This document shows, piece after piece, positions 1-9,621 of a stretch of 56,445 bases of DNA. The notes beneath the pieces were generated by a model. The model searched no databases and was not told the origin of the DNA. It saw only the letters and a program-made list of their open reading frames with translations. Positions within the stretch are counted from its first letter, which is position 1, and every line of letters starts with the position of its first letter. Made by a program: the position numbers and the translations under genes. The DNA comes from an uncultured Verrucomicrobiales bacterium (GTDB lineage: Bacteria > Verrucomicrobiota > Verrucomicrobiia > Verrucomicrobiales > Akkermansiaceae): positions 1 through 56,445 of the forward strand of contig CAKZMG010000015.1 of the NCBI GenBank assembly GCA_937128235.1, given 5' to 3'.

Positions 1-142
1 TAAGAGTAACTGGTAAAACTAGTAAAAATGTGTAAACCTTAATTCGAACAAGTGTAAACCATGTGTTGAGCTAAAAGTGTAAAGGATGTTCTGACCCATA
101 CCGTGAAAGGTGAACTGGATACTGATAACTGACAACTAGCTA
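1..142. other. Left-edge noncoding stretch with GTGTAAA direct repeats
   Basis: No gene is visible. Three direct repeats lie at 30-38 (GTGTAAACC), 52-60 (GTGTAAACC) and 77-85 (GTGTAAAGG), spaced 22 and 25 bases apart, about two helical turns. They could be operator half-sites for a gene to the left of the window, or the inner terminal repeats of an insertion sequence whose body is outside the window. Neither can be decided here. Confidence 0.4.
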
Positions 143-2704
143 CTATCCACCACTCCAATTATGTTTCGGATACCTCCCTGCTAGGTCTTTTTTCATTTGG
201 GCGAATCCGTTTGTCCAGAAATTTTCTAAGTCTTGGGTCATTTGCCAGGGTCGCTGATTTGGTGCGCAGATGTGGGTCTGGATGGTGATGGTACCATTGC
301 AGATGGTTGGCGAGGTGCTGACTCCGTAGAGCCGCTGGACGGTGAGGGCGATGCTGGGCGGGCTGCCTACTTCGTATTTTATTTTTACGTTTTGTCCGTT
401 GCTGAGCTTTATTTTTACTGGTGCGTAGGCTTCTAGGGCTGCGTGCTGACCTGCAGAGAGCCAGCTCTGGAGGGCGGGCATGACTTCTTTGTCTTTGATT
501 TGTTTGTAGCCTAGTGCTCCTTGGCAAATGGTTTCTAGAGCGATGGCTCGGTCTTCTTCATCGAACCCGGGCAGTTCTAACTCTGGCATCCACTCGCGTA
601 GGCTGAGCAAGCGAGCGATCCATTGCTCTACTCCTACGTCCCATTTCTTGAGCTTGAGTTCGCCACTGGCTACTCTTTCTGCGAGTAGGGCAGCGGCTTG
701 ATTCGGATCTACGCCTCGGTCGCCAGTGTCCTTGGAAGTGATGACTAGGTCTTGGTAGGTTGTTTGCTCACGATTGACCACGCGGCGGATGTTCTCATCA
801 TAGACGGCTTGGTTTCCCTCTTGTAAAAACTTACCTCTGAGTTCCCTAACAGTTTCTAACAGAACTTCTGTGCAACCGCTTAGATGAACGGTGACGTCTC
901 TGGCTCCGACTTCGGTCATGGAGGTGACGATGAATAGCTGGGAGTTTTTCACGGCACTTTCTGGAGAAATTTTCCCTGAGCGTCCACCTGTTATTCTGCA
1001 TGAGTAGTTCCCTGCTCCGGTGCGCACGGCTATGCGATCACTGTATGCTGTGAGCATGGCGCGGCTGAATGCTTCGGAGTGGTCAGTGAAATTTACTTTT
1101 CTGTTAGATCCATCCCAGCCCATTCTAGAGGTAAGTTTTTCTAGCTGCTGGATGGCTTGTTTCACCTCGCGGGCGATGCGGGCGAGGACTCCGATGGCGG
1201 TGCAGCGCTGCGGATTGAACTGCATAGCCTCAGCAGAAATATAAGCGCGGTGATCTGCTGCGAAGTCTGAGGTGTCTTCCTCATAGATGAAATTTTCTCT
1301 TCCATCTTGTTTCCCTTTCATGAAGATGCCTCCACCGTCTATTTGCATAAGGGCGATGGTGAAGATGGCTTCTGGTAGGCAGTTTTCCTGATTCGCTGCG
1401 ATGATGAGGCGGGCTTCCCTGGGGTGCAGGGGCATGATGCCCATGCTTTTTCCTAGCGCGGTGATTTGCTCATTTTCAGTGGCTCCTAGATTTTCTAACA
1501 GATCTAGTGCATGCTGCATCCCCTGCTCTGTGGGAACATCTAACCAGCGGAACATGGTGAGGTCTGCTATGCCTCTGGACTTTAGCTTGAGTGCTGTCTC
1601 GGTGATGTCCACGCGGCGGACTTCTGGCTGCTCAAATTCTGTCCGCTTTGCATGATCCGCTGCACTCCAGAGTCTGATGCATTTACCTGGAGCCACCCTG
1701 CCCGCTCGCCCTGCGCGCTGATCCGCAGCGGCTCTGGAGATTTTCTTGATGAATAGAGTGTTCATTCCTCGGAGAGCATCAAACTCAGAGATTCTGGCTA
1801 ACCCGGCATCGATGACAGTGCAGACGCCAGGGATAGTGAGGGAGGTTTCTGCGACATTGGTAGAAACGATGATGCGCGGTGATCCTCCATCTCTCACGGC
1901 TCTATCTTGCTGCTCTGGTTTTAGTGCTCCGTAGAGTGGGCATATTTCCCAGCCTTTGAGATTTTTCTGCTCTAGCAGGGTGATCGTTTTCTGGATCTCG
2001 TAAACTCCGGGGAGGAAGATGAGGATGTTTCCGCAGTCTGGATCAGTGACGACTTCGCTAACTGCCCGGACACATTTCTCCCAGACTTGTTCCTCGTTAT
2101 TTCCATAGCGTGTAGTGGTTTTTGACTTGGGGAGCGTGTGCTGGTGGGAAATTTCTACTGGATAGGACCTACCTCCCGCCTCGATGAGTCTGCATGGTGA
2201 GAGATAGTCTTCCAGCCCCCCGAGCTCCAGAGTGGCGGACATGACGCAGACTTTTAGGTCTGGACGGCTATTTTCTTGGAGCGTGAGGCAATCTGCCAGT
2301 GCGATGTCCATGGCTAGGCGGCGCTCATGAAACTCATCGAAAACGATCGCGGATATTCCATCTAACTGTGGATTCTCCTGTAGCCATCGCTGAAGGATTC
2401 CATCGGTGATGTAGATAATGCGAGATGCTGATGAGGTCTTATTATCAAATCTAACAATGTAACCGACTTCATCCCCGAGACTTGATCCGCGGAGGTTAGC
2501 GACTCTCCGTGCGAGCATCCGTGCCGCTATTCTTCTTGGCTGAACAATGATTACTTTCCCTACTTCCCCTGCATCTAACAGCATACTAGGAAGTCCGGTT
2601 GATTTACCAGATCCTGTGGGCGCTTTCACTAAGGTGCGCCAGGGGGATGCTGAGTCAAACTTTTCTAACAGCTGATCTCTGACTTCATGAATGGGGAGCT
2701 TCAT
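143..2704 (-). CDS. hrpB: ATP-dependent DEAH-box RNA helicase HrpB
   Basis: 853 aa, close to the usual HrpB length (about 810-850). Superfamily 2 helicase motifs appear in order: Walker A GSGKST (31-36), DEFH (123-126, motif II), SAT (155-157, motif III) and a QRAGRAGR motif VI near 335. A helicase-associated region follows, and the C-terminal HrpB-specific domain ends in a tail rich in Trp and Pro. The family is cytoplasmic and nucleic-acid stimulated; its physiological substrate is poorly defined in most bacteria. The start is the first ATG, giving the typical short N-terminus before motif I. The gene ends near the left edge and is followed 14 bases upstream of its start by the AraC-type regulator on the same strand. 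Two copies of the dispersed GGTAAGTTTT word lie inside it (826-836 and 1129-1139). Confidence 0.93.
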   Translation of the reverse strand: MKLPIHEVRDQLLEKFDSASPWRTLVKAPTGSGKSTGLPSMLLDAGEVGKVIIVQPRRIAARMLARRVANLRGSSLGDEVGYIVRFDNKTSSASRIIYITDGILQRWLQENPQLDGISAIVFDEFHERRLAMDIALADCLTLQENSRPDLKVCVMSATLELGGLEDYLSPCRLIEAGGRSYPVEISHQHTLPKSKTTTRYGNNEEQVWEKCVRAVSEVVTDPDCGNILIFLPGVYEIQKTITLLEQKNLKGWEICPLYGALKPEQQDRAVRDGGSPRIIVSTNVAETSLTIPGVCTVIDAGLARISEFDALRGMNTLFIKKISRAAADQRAGRAGRVAPGKCIRLWSAADHAKRTEFEQPEVRRVDITETALKLKSRGIADLTMFRWLDVPTEQGMQHALDLLENLGATENEQITALGKSMGIMPLHPREARLIIAANQENCLPEAIFTIALMQIDGGGIFMKGKQDGRENFIYEEDTSDFAADHRAYISAEAMQFNPQRCTAIGVLARIAREVKQAIQQLEKLTSRMGWDGSNRKVNFTDHSEAFSRAMLTAYSDRIAVRTGAGNYSCRITGGRSGKISPESAVKNSQLFIVTSMTEVGARDVTVHLSGCTEVLLETVRELRGKFLQEGNQAVYDENIRRVVNREQTTYQDLVITSKDTGDRGVDPNQAAALLAERVASGELKLKKWDVGVEQWIARLLSLREWMPELELPGFDEEDRAIALETICQGALGYKQIKDKEVMPALQSWLSAGQHAALEAYAPVKIKLSNGQNVKIKYEVGSPPSIALTVQRLYGVSTSPTICNGTITIQTHICAPNQRPWQMTQDLENFWTNGFAQMKKDLAGRYPKHNWSGG
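826..836 (-). repeat. First of 12 copies of dispersed GGTAAGTTTT word
   Basis: Exact RGGTAAGTTTT copies on the plus strand are at 1129-1139, 11761-11771, 18095-18105, 22655-22665 and 38367-38377. Copies on the minus strand are at 826-836, 14220-14230, 25642-25652, 27330-27340, 49037-49047, 49106-49116 and 55425-55435. The extended consensus is CTAGRGGTAAGTTTT. Eleven copies are inside genes and one (25642) sits just upstream of yfiH. Copies fall in more than one reading frame, so codon use does not explain them. Confidence 0.85.
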
Positions 2705-2718
2705 TGAGCTAGGTAATG

Positions 2719-3495
2719 CTATTTTTTATGAGCAGATCTATACTGAGATGGACTGATGCCCATGAGCTTTTTAAATGATCTGGTAAAGTTAGCATGATCC
2801 TCGTAACCGATGATTTCACCAATAGTTTTGATGCTCTTCTTACTCATTACTAGGTGCTCACAGGCGGTGGAAATTTTCGCCTGTAGGATAAATTTTTTCG
2901 GGGTAGTGCCCATGTGTTCTTTGAACATGCGCTCTAGGGTGCTGACTGAAATGTTCGCTGCTGTAGCCAAATCCGAGACCTTGATCTCTTGCTCAATGCA
3001 TTTATAAATGGCACCCACGATGGCTGAAATTTCCCGGTGCTGGGTGGGTCCAGGGCGGCCTTCTGAGATCCCAAGCCTTCTGGACATCCCGGCAGTGCCC
3101 ACGACTTTACCATCGTGATCATAGATGGCTATTTTGCTAGTCTCTCTCCACTCTACTCCTCCCGTGATGTTGGGAACTAGCTCCGATTTATTTTCTATGG
3201 ACTTTTCCGTCTGCATTACCTGCACATCATCACCACGGAATCCACTCGCTATGGAAACGGGATAGAGATCGTGATCCGTAAGCCCCAGGATCTGCTCTTT
3301 TTTTTCAAAGCCATGTTGCTTTATCAGAGCAACATTCACATACTCGAAGGCTCCTTTCTGGTTTTTCAGCCAGAATGACACCTCGGGAAGTAGGTCAAAC
3401 ATCTGACTAGCAACCTGTCCACTCTTGAGCGAGGCGATGAAGTCACTACTTTCAGCACCAGAGTCATCCATTGCTTGATTAACCATTAAATTCAT
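2719..3495 (-). CDS. PAS-domain AraC-family transcriptional regulator
   Basis: 258 aa. The N-terminal half (about 30-135) reads as a PAS sensor fold (FWLKNQKGAFEYVN, then GLTDHDLYP), the arrangement seen in PAS-containing regulators with an unknown small ligand. The C-terminal 100 residues carry the two helix-turn-helix motifs of AraC/XylS regulators, including SVSTLERMFKEHMGTTPKKF and a second helix pair ending GISPSQYR. It is transcribed away from the sugar operon that starts at 3652, and the 156-base gap contains three AAATGAC(C/T) direct repeats. It is therefore the likely regulator of that operon. The inducer is unknown, and the absence of an AraC-type cupin arm argues against classic arabinose-like sensing. 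Confidence 0.88.
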   Translation of the reverse strand: MNLMVNQAMDDSGAESSDFIASLKSGQVASQMFDLLPEVSFWLKNQKGAFEYVNVALIKQHGFEKKEQILGLTDHDLYPVSIASGFRGDDVQVMQTEKSIENKSELVPNITGGVEWRETSKIAIYDHDGKVVGTAGMSRRLGISEGRPGPTQHREISAIVGAIYKCIEQEIKVSDLATAANISVSTLERMFKEHMGTTPKKFILQAKISTACEHLVMSKKSIKTIGEIIGYEDHANFTRSFKKLMGISPSQYRSAHKK

Positions 3496-3532
3496 GGGTT
3501 TATAGTCACGGTTTTGCTTAGATCATCAAGCT

Positions 3533-3590
3533 AAATGACCATTTTAGACCATAAAATGGCAAAATGACTGCTTGTCAGAAAGAAATGACC
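3533..3590. promoter_or_regulatory. Candidate AraC-type operator: three direct half-sites
   Basis: AAATGACC at 3533-3540, AAATGACT at 3562-3569 and AAATGACC at 3583-3590 all face the same way. The last two start 21 bases apart, the spacing of direct half-sites bound by AraC-family proteins. They sit between the divergent PAS-AraC gene and the transporter gene, so they could control both. Binding is inferred from layout only. Confidence 0.5.
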
Positions 3591-3651
3591 TGTTAAAAAT
3601 CCTTCTCTAATAAGAGCTATCAATGATGATTAGCTCTAGCACCACACACAT

Positions 3652-5463
3652 ATGGAAAAAGTAGAATTATCAGATAAAGAAAAGAGCATGCTCTTCTGGG
3701 CTAGTTTCATCTCACTAGCCGCAGCAGGTTTTGGGTTTGCGTTTCGTATTGCCCACATGGGAAGTTACGGAGAGGAATTTGGTCTATCAGGTCTTCAGGT
3801 AGGCCTCATTGCTGGCTCATGTTTCTGGCCGATCGCTATAACGATGATTCTATTTAGTTTGATTGTGGATAAGACTGGATATAAAGTCCCCATGTTGATA
3901 GCTGCCGGCTTACAGATAGCTTCTGGTGTTGGTACATGCATGGCGACAGGATATGGTAGTCTTCTAGCGGCAGCAATATGCGCTGGTCTAGGACACGGTA
4001 TTATTGAAGCGGTGATTAATCCAGCGTGTGCGGCTGTTTATCCTAAACAGAAAACTAAAATGCTTACTATTCTCCACGCTTCCTGGCCAGCAGGTATTGT
4101 CGCGGGAACGCTGCTTATCATGATTATTGATGGAGCATCTGAAGCATTCAGTTGGAGAATACATGCTCTGTGGATTGTGATTCCAGCTATAGCTTACGCA
4201 ATAATGTATATCCCTTGTAAATTCCCAGTAGATGAACGCGTCAAGGCAGGTGTTTCATTCATGGACATGCTCAAGCAAGTAGGGTTCTTAGGTGCTACTC
4301 TCGCAGCTTTCATGCTCATCTACCAAATTGGTGGAGAAGTTCTCTCTGGTGTCTTTGGTCTCTACGAAAAACCAGATCCTAAAACTTGGTTCTTCGGTTG
4401 TCTAGCAGGAGGTATTGTAGTAGGTGCCATCTTCGGATTGATAACTAAATCACTAGGTAAACCACTGTTTTTCTTACTCTGTTTACTTATGATACCTGTT
4501 GCTACAGCTGAGCTTTCCACTGACAATTGGATCAAACAACTTATGACACCAGTCTTTGAGGGTGACCTTGGCATTAGCGCTAACTGGGCTATTATCTTTT
4601 CAGCAGGAATAATGATGATGCTACGCCTCTTTGCGGGTAGTATTTTACAGATTGCTAGCCCACCAGTAATTATGGCTGTTAGTGGTATTCTATCTGCTTG
4701 TGCGCTATACTGGCTTGGGAGCAGTGCCGCAGGGATTCTTGTTCTTGTCGCATTCACTATCTATGCTATCGGGCAGACTTACTACTGGCCGTGTATTCTA
4801 GGGTTTGTTGCAGAGCGCTTTCCCAAGGGTGGAGCATTAACATTAAACACAGTTTCTGCTATGGCTCTCTTATCACTCGGTATGATAGGAAATCCTATCC
4901 TTGGGGTTGCCCAAGATAAATCTATCTACAAACAAGCTCAAGCAAACACACCTGAGCTAGTTGAAGCTACGACAAAGAAGTCACCTTTCCTATGGATGAC
5001 AAACGAAGTTATTGATACCAATAAATTTACTGAATTTGGTGCTACTAAAATAAATGGTCTAGGTGAAGCTATCTCTACTGCGATAAAGCCTGTAATTACC
5101 AGTAACGCAGACCTTAAGGAAAAATTTGCGTCGCTAAAAACAAGCGATAACGTTAATGTTGCGGCTATAGAGTTATACAGCTTCACTAAGAAAAATGTAG
5201 TTAAGGATGAAGAACTTAATAAATCATTTGAGTCAAGTATTCCAGTGGAAGCAAAAGCAGGACTTGCTAAATATGACGAAGCTGTTTCTCAGCATGGAGA
5301 AATGAAAATTAAGTCGGGACGAGATGTATTAAAATTTGCTGCAATATTCCCTACTATTTTGGTGATCGCTTTTGGTATCATAGCCCTCTACTTCAGATCC
5401 AGAGGCGGCTACAAACCAGTTGAAATTTCTTCAACGGACGAGCCTGAAAGTGCAGTCTTATAG
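3652..5463 (+). CDS. MFS transporter, probable sugar uptake, with a large C-terminal insert
   Basis: 603 aa, about 150-200 longer than a standard 12-helix MFS carrier. Repeated hydrophobic segments start near residue 13. The loop after helix 2 (IVDKTGYKVP) matches the MFS signature position. Residues about 425-560 form a hydrophilic insert rich in Lys, Glu, Thr and Ser, between the penultimate helix region (MALLSLGMIGNPILGVAQD) and the final helix (ILVIAFGIIALYF). By context it imports the substrate used by the kinase, isomerase and dehydrogenase encoded next to it. It is the first gene of the operon, behind the candidate AraC sites. No clear Shine-Dalgarno precedes the ATG. The sugar itself cannot be told from the sequence. 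Confidence 0.85.
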   Translation: MEKVELSDKEKSMLFWASFISLAAAGFGFAFRIAHMGSYGEEFGLSGLQVGLIAGSCFWPIAITMILFSLIVDKTGYKVPMLIAAGLQIASGVGTCMATGYGSLLAAAICAGLGHGIIEAVINPACAAVYPKQKTKMLTILHASWPAGIVAGTLLIMIIDGASEAFSWRIHALWIVIPAIAYAIMYIPCKFPVDERVKAGVSFMDMLKQVGFLGATLAAFMLIYQIGGEVLSGVFGLYEKPDPKTWFFGCLAGGIVVGAIFGLITKSLGKPLFFLLCLLMIPVATAELSTDNWIKQLMTPVFEGDLGISANWAIIFSAGIMMMLRLFAGSILQIASPPVIMAVSGILSACALYWLGSSAAGILVLVAFTIYAIGQTYYWPCILGFVAERFPKGGALTLNTVSAMALLSLGMIGNPILGVAQDKSIYKQAQANTPELVEATTKKSPFLWMTNEVIDTNKFTEFGATKINGLGEAISTAIKPVITSNADLKEKFASLKTSDNVNVAAIELYSFTKKNVVKDEELNKSFESSIPVEAKAGLAKYDEAVSQHGEMKIKSGRDVLKFAAIFPTILVIAFGIIALYFRSRGGYKPVEISSTDEPESAVL

Positions 5464-5539
5464 TAATTTATTCATAAGGACAATCAATCCCCTCCCTTAC
5501 TCCCCCTCCCAAAACTGACTTTAATTAAATTATATTTTT

Positions 5540-7051
5540 ATGCATTTGGGACTAGACTGCGGTGAGCGGTATTTTAAAGCGATCATCATAAACTCAGATT
5601 CAGGAGAAATTCTCTATGAGACTTCTGTAGTTTATGATGAAGACTTTCCCTACAGACATACAGAGAATGGACAGCTTAGAGGAGCGAGGGACGGAGAGCG
5701 ATTTGTAGATCCACAGATGTGGATAGAGTCAATTGATACCCTCATGGAGCGCCTCGTAGAGCTGGGTGCGAATCTCTCTCAGGTCACCACTATTTCAGGA
5801 GTGGCTGAGCCCGCTACTATTTTTCTGCGTGAAAACTGGCAAAAAACTCTAGCACAACTGAACCCTAGTTTACCGCTAAATGATCAGCTTAGACAATGCT
5901 ATGCAACAAGAGTGAGCCCCACAAGCAAGGATAGCTCGGCCACAGACAGCGCGGAGATCATAAGGAGTAAATTCTCAAGAACCACACAGATCTCACAGAT
6001 CATAGGCTCAAAACTAGATTCTTCAAAAGGCGCTTCGCAGATCCATCAATTACATACCACTTCATCAGTAACATGGGAAATCACGGCATCTATTCATGTT
6101 ACTAGTTCCTTCATCCAGTCTATACTCATCGGAAAAGCTGCCCCCATTGAACTTTCAGACACTGCTCAACTCGGACTTTTTGATCTTAAAGAAGGTGATT
6201 GGCATGATGAAATTATCGGATGCACAGCTCCAGACCTCAGAGCTAAATTGCCTCAACTAACAAAGAGCAATGTATCCTCTGGGAAAATCTCAGATTATTT
6301 CATCTTTAAATATGGATTCTCTGAAAAAGTTGATTGCTTTCCATGGATGAGCAGAGATGCCGCTATCGCCCTTGGGCATGGCGTATTCCAGCCTAGTACC
6401 TCTCTACTTTGTTTAGGAAATAGCTATGATTACATTAACTACGTAAAGAAATTACCAGCAGAAATACCAAGTCATGCCTGTGTGTCTATTCATCCGATGG
6501 GTGGATTTTTAACCAAATTCACACTCTACAATGGGTTAAGAGCATTTAAGCAGACCATAAAAAACCTCAATCTCGATAGAGACAAACTTGAGAGTTTATT
6601 AGACTCACTTCCATCATCAAGAAATCTACCAACCCTTCCATTCATCATGGAAGAATCGGAGAACATCCCTAAATCAAATCAATCAGGAGCATCACTTCTC
6701 TCTCTAACTTCCGGACAGATACTTCACCTGCAATTATTTAATCAATGGGCTGATGAACATTCTACCGAACTGACTATCACAGGTGAAGGATCGGCTCTCA
6801 CTTCACTAAGATTACTCTGTGCTAACATTTTTCAGGTTCCCACCTATCACCTACCAGAAGACCATATTGAGTTATTGGGAACGATGATCCCCTATCTCAT
6901 CTCGGAGCATCAATCTGCTTCTAGTATCCTGAAAAAACTAATCAGAACCTCTAGAGTTCCTCTTACTAAACCAGAGCCATTTATGGCTAGCTTTTACACA
7001 AATCAACTGCAAGAATATTTCCACCTTCTAACAAAACATATAAACAACTAA
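5540..7051 (+). CDS. FGGY carbohydrate kinase, xylulokinase-like (XYLB type)
   Basis: 503 aa, the normal length for FGGY kinases. The N-terminus ([17 protein letters not shown]) is the first ATPase phosphate loop. The stretch [12 protein letters not shown] matches the DSS(T)T region of xylulose kinases of the animal XYLB type, and the [17 protein letters not shown] segment also fits that group. The usual catalytic GDN motif is replaced by SRDAA near 275, keeping the Asp, and the LGTS motif reads LGNS. It may therefore have altered or weak activity, or a different ketose substrate. A 5-base gap joins it to the isomerase downstream. Family assignment is firm; xylulose specificity is an inference. 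Confidence 0.78.
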   Translation: MHLGLDCGERYFKAIIINSDSGEILYETSVVYDEDFPYRHTENGQLRGARDGERFVDPQMWIESIDTLMERLVELGANLSQVTTISGVAEPATIFLRENWQKTLAQLNPSLPLNDQLRQCYATRVSPTSKDSSATDSAEIIRSKFSRTTQISQIIGSKLDSSKGASQIHQLHTTSSVTWEITASIHVTSSFIQSILIGKAAPIELSDTAQLGLFDLKEGDWHDEIIGCTAPDLRAKLPQLTKSNVSSGKISDYFIFKYGFSEKVDCFPWMSRDAAIALGHGVFQPSTSLLCLGNSYDYINYVKKLPAEIPSHACVSIHPMGGFLTKFTLYNGLRAFKQTIKNLNLDRDKLESLLDSLPSSRNLPTLPFIMEESENIPKSNQSGASLLSLTSGQILHLQLFNQWADEHSTELTITGEGSALTSLRLLCANIFQVPTYHLPEDHIELLGTMIPYLISEHQSASSILKKLIRTSRVPLTKPEPFMASFYTNQLQEYFHLLTKHINN

Positions 7052-7056
7052 AATCT

Positions 7057-8100
7057 ATGAGACCTACAACACTTTTCACTGGCCAATGGGCAGACCTTCC
7101 ACTCACTGAACTTTTACCTAAAGTCAAAGAAATGGGCTATGACGGAGTAGAACTCGCCTGCTGGGGTGATCACTTTGATATCGATAAAATTTTAAATGAT
7201 GACTCATATATTGCAGACAAGTGGGCGCTTCTTCTGGAGAACGAGCTGAACTGTTATGCCATCTCTAACCATCTAGTGGGACAAGCAATCTGTGATAATG
7301 TAGATGCCCGCCATAAAGCTATTATTCCTGATGAAGTATGGGGTGATGGTGAAGTTGAAGGTGTGCGTCGCCGCGCTGAAGAACACATGATCAAGGCTGG
7401 TCAGGCATGCAGGAAATTTATGGATGCTAAGCCTGAATCATTGAAAGATATTCATTTCGCACCTGTTGTAAATGGCTTCACTGGTTCATCTATTTGGCAC
7501 GCTCTGTATTCATTCCCGCCTACTTCACAAGAGTATCTTCAAGCTGGATTCGATGATTTCGGGACAAGATTTACCCGCATTCTTGATGCCTTTGATAAAG
7601 TGGATGTGAACTTCGGACTTGAAGTGCACCCTACTGAGATCGCGTTTGACATTGCCTCAACAGAGCGCGCTATCGAAGCTGTAAATGGCCATAAGAGATT
7701 TGGGTTTAACTATGATCCATCACATCTCGGATACCAGGGAGTTGATTATGTTAGATTTATTCGCCAGTTTTCTGATCGCATTTTCCATGTGCACATGAAG
7801 GATGCTTGGTGGGGACACGGAGATGGAACTGTTGGCGTATTTGGTGGGCACACCGAGTTTGCAGACCCTAGTAGATATTGGGATTTCCGATCCGTAGGCC
7901 GAGGCGATATTGATTTCGAAGAGATCATCGTAGCACTCAACGATATAAAATACGCAGGGCCACTTTCTGTAGAATGGGAAGACGCAAGAATGGATCGTTT
8001 TCACGGTGGAGCAGAGTCATGTGCCTATGTAAAAGCAATTGATTTTCCGTCTAACAACAACGGACTTTTCGACTCTGCATTTGATAACGATAACCAGTAA
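7057..8100 (+). CDS. Sugar phosphate isomerase/epimerase (AP endonuclease 2-like TIM barrel)
   Basis: 347 aa. Opening strand [37 protein letters not shown] is typical of the xylose isomerase-like TIM barrel family. Metal-ligand positions are visible as GLEVHPTE (Glu then His), [11 protein letters not shown] (Asp and His) and [11 protein letters not shown] (His). It is probably a divalent-metal sugar or sugar-derivative isomerase or epimerase. It lies between the kinase and the Gfo/Idh/MocA dehydrogenase, 5 and 8 bases away, so it is co-transcribed. Such isomerase plus oxidoreductase pairs often act on inositols or 3-keto sugars, but the substrate here is unknown. Confidence 0.85.
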   Translation: MRPTTLFTGQWADLPLTELLPKVKEMGYDGVELACWGDHFDIDKILNDDSYIADKWALLLENELNCYAISNHLVGQAICDNVDARHKAIIPDEVWGDGEVEGVRRRAEEHMIKAGQACRKFMDAKPESLKDIHFAPVVNGFTGSSIWHALYSFPPTSQEYLQAGFDDFGTRFTRILDAFDKVDVNFGLEVHPTEIAFDIASTERAIEAVNGHKRFGFNYDPSHLGYQGVDYVRFIRQFSDRIFHVHMKDAWWGHGDGTVGVFGGHTEFADPSRYWDFRSVGRGDIDFEEIIVALNDIKYAGPLSVEWEDARMDRFHGGAESCAYVKAIDFPSNNNGLFDSAFDNDNQ

Positions 8101-8108
8101 TTTCAGTT

Positions 8109-9266
8109 ATGAACAATAACCACAGAAAAATACGTATGGGTATGATCGGTGGAGGACAGGGTGCTTTTATTGGAGCAGTCCACCGTATCGCAGCAGCTAT
8201 TGATCAAGAAGTAGAGCTAGTATGTGGAGCGTTCTCATCTAACCCTGAGACTTCATTATCCACTGGCGAAGAACTCTATCTTCCTGCACAACGTAGCTAT
8301 GCTTCTTACACAGAAATGATGGAGAAAGAAGCTGCATTACCTTTAGGTGAAAGGATGGATTTCGTAGTCATCGTGACACCAAATCATGTTCATTTCCCAG
8401 CAGCCAAAGCGGCACTCGAAGCTGGTTTCCATGTCCTTTCAGACAAGCCCGCCACATTAGACTTAGCCCAAGCAATTGAGCTCAAAACGATCATAGAAAA
8501 ATCTGGTCTCATCTACGGACTCACCCACACCTACACAGGGTACCCAATGGTAAAACAGGCCAAGCACATGGTCGAAAATGGAGATCTGGGTAAGATAAGG
8601 AAAATTATAGTAGAGTATCCACAAGGTTATCTAGCAACAAAAATAGAAGACACAGGGATGAAGCAGGCTCAATGGCGGACCGACCCAAAGAGGTCAGGCG
8701 TAGCGGGCTGTATTGGCGACATCGGCACTCATGCAGAGAATTTAGCTGAATACATCACAGGAATTGAAATCAAAGAACTGGCAGCAGACCTTACATCATT
8801 TGTAGATGGTAGAATGTTAGATGACGATGGTAACATTCTACTCCGTTTTGAAAATGGAGCCAAGGGCATACTCCACGCTTCTCAAATCTCAGTCGGTGAA
8901 GAAAATAATCTCAACATCCGTATCTATGGCGAAAAAGGAGGTCTCGAATGGCATCAATACGAGCCAAACACCCTACTTGTAAAGCACCTAGATCAACCTA
9001 CTCAGATTTACCGCACAGGCAACGGATATAACTGTGATGCTGCAACAGAAGTAACACGCACACCGGCATCTCATCCAGAAGGATACTTGGAGGCATTTGC
9101 TAACATTTATGTCACCTTCAGCGGTCATATCAGAGACAGGCTCAATGGTGAAGAGAAACAAAGCTATGATTATGCATCCATTGATGACGGAATCAGAGGC
9201 ATGGCATTTATAGAAGCAACAGTTGCATCATCTAAAAATAATGCAGCCTGGACACCACTAAGGTAA
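8109..9266 (+). CDS. Gfo/Idh/MocA family NAD(P)-dependent oxidoreductase
   Basis: 385 aa. A Rossmann fold opens the protein (GMIGGGQGAFIGAVHR, residues about 11-26), with the GGGxGAFIG variant common in this family. Conserved features include VVIVTPNHVHFPAAKAALEAGFHVLSDKPATLD (the catalytic Lys lies in DKP near 116) and the C-terminal beta-sheet domain containing GDIGTHAENLAEY. It oxidises a polyol or sugar using NAD or NADP. It is the fourth gene of the tightly spaced sugar operon. The closest named function would be an inositol- or keto-sugar-type dehydrogenase; specificity is not readable. Confidence 0.88.
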   Translation: MNNNHRKIRMGMIGGGQGAFIGAVHRIAAAIDQEVELVCGAFSSNPETSLSTGEELYLPAQRSYASYTEMMEKEAALPLGERMDFVVIVTPNHVHFPAAKAALEAGFHVLSDKPATLDLAQAIELKTIIEKSGLIYGLTHTYTGYPMVKQAKHMVENGDLGKIRKIIVEYPQGYLATKIEDTGMKQAQWRTDPKRSGVAGCIGDIGTHAENLAEYITGIEIKELAADLTSFVDGRMLDDDGNILLRFENGAKGILHASQISVGEENNLNIRIYGEKGGLEWHQYEPNTLLVKHLDQPTQIYRTGNGYNCDAATEVTRTPASHPEGYLEAFANIYVTFSGHIRDRLNGEEKQSYDYASIDDGIRGMAFIEATVASSKNNAAWTPLR

Positions 9267-9272
9267 ATATTT

Positions 9273-9617
9273 ATGGCCAATGACCCACCAGAGAAACTCA
9301 ATTACAACGTCCTAGGAGATGATCAATCATCTGCTGGAGAAAAGATCGCGAAATACACAGGTGATGTGGACTGGAGCTATCTGAAACCACATTACAAATC
9401 TGGAGCAATGATCTATGTTGACCCAGAGCTCTCTCTAACAAAAGTGGCTGAAGCTTTCACCAATGACGACAAAGCTCAGGTCCAAGCTTGGCTCAAAAAA
9501 GCGGACTTAGTGAAACCTTCTCACCTTCACGAGGACTGGTGGGAGCATGATCAGACACGGTTTACTGCTGTAGTGATCACGCCTTTCGTACTCGCACAGC
9601 CGCTAGAAAAAGAATGA
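9273..9617 (+). CDS. DUF2288 family protein
   Basis: 114 aa, acidic and soluble. The pattern DWSYLKPHYKSGAMIYVDPEL followed by NDDKAQVQAWL and a tail with AVVITPFVLAQ matches my memory of the small DUF2288 family, whose function is unknown. It follows the oxidoreductase by 6 bases and may ride on the sugar operon transcript without a related role. It converges with the anti-sigma gene, the two stops being 4 bases apart. Confidence 0.7.
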   Translation: MANDPPEKLNYNVLGDDQSSAGEKIAKYTGDVDWSYLKPHYKSGAMIYVDPELSLTKVAEAFTNDDKAQVQAWLKKADLVKPSHLHEDWWEHDQTRFTAVVITPFVLAQPLEKE

Positions 9618-9621
9618 TTGG

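Noticed and set aside
1129-1139. GGTAAGT as a splice donor or intron boundary
   Set aside because: The word resembles a 5' splice site, but these genes are uninterrupted bacterial frames with no intron or branch signals.
5488-5510. Polypyrimidine tract between the MFS and kinase genes
   Set aside because: A C/T-rich run of 23 bases is unusual but has no hairpin or regulator linked to it.
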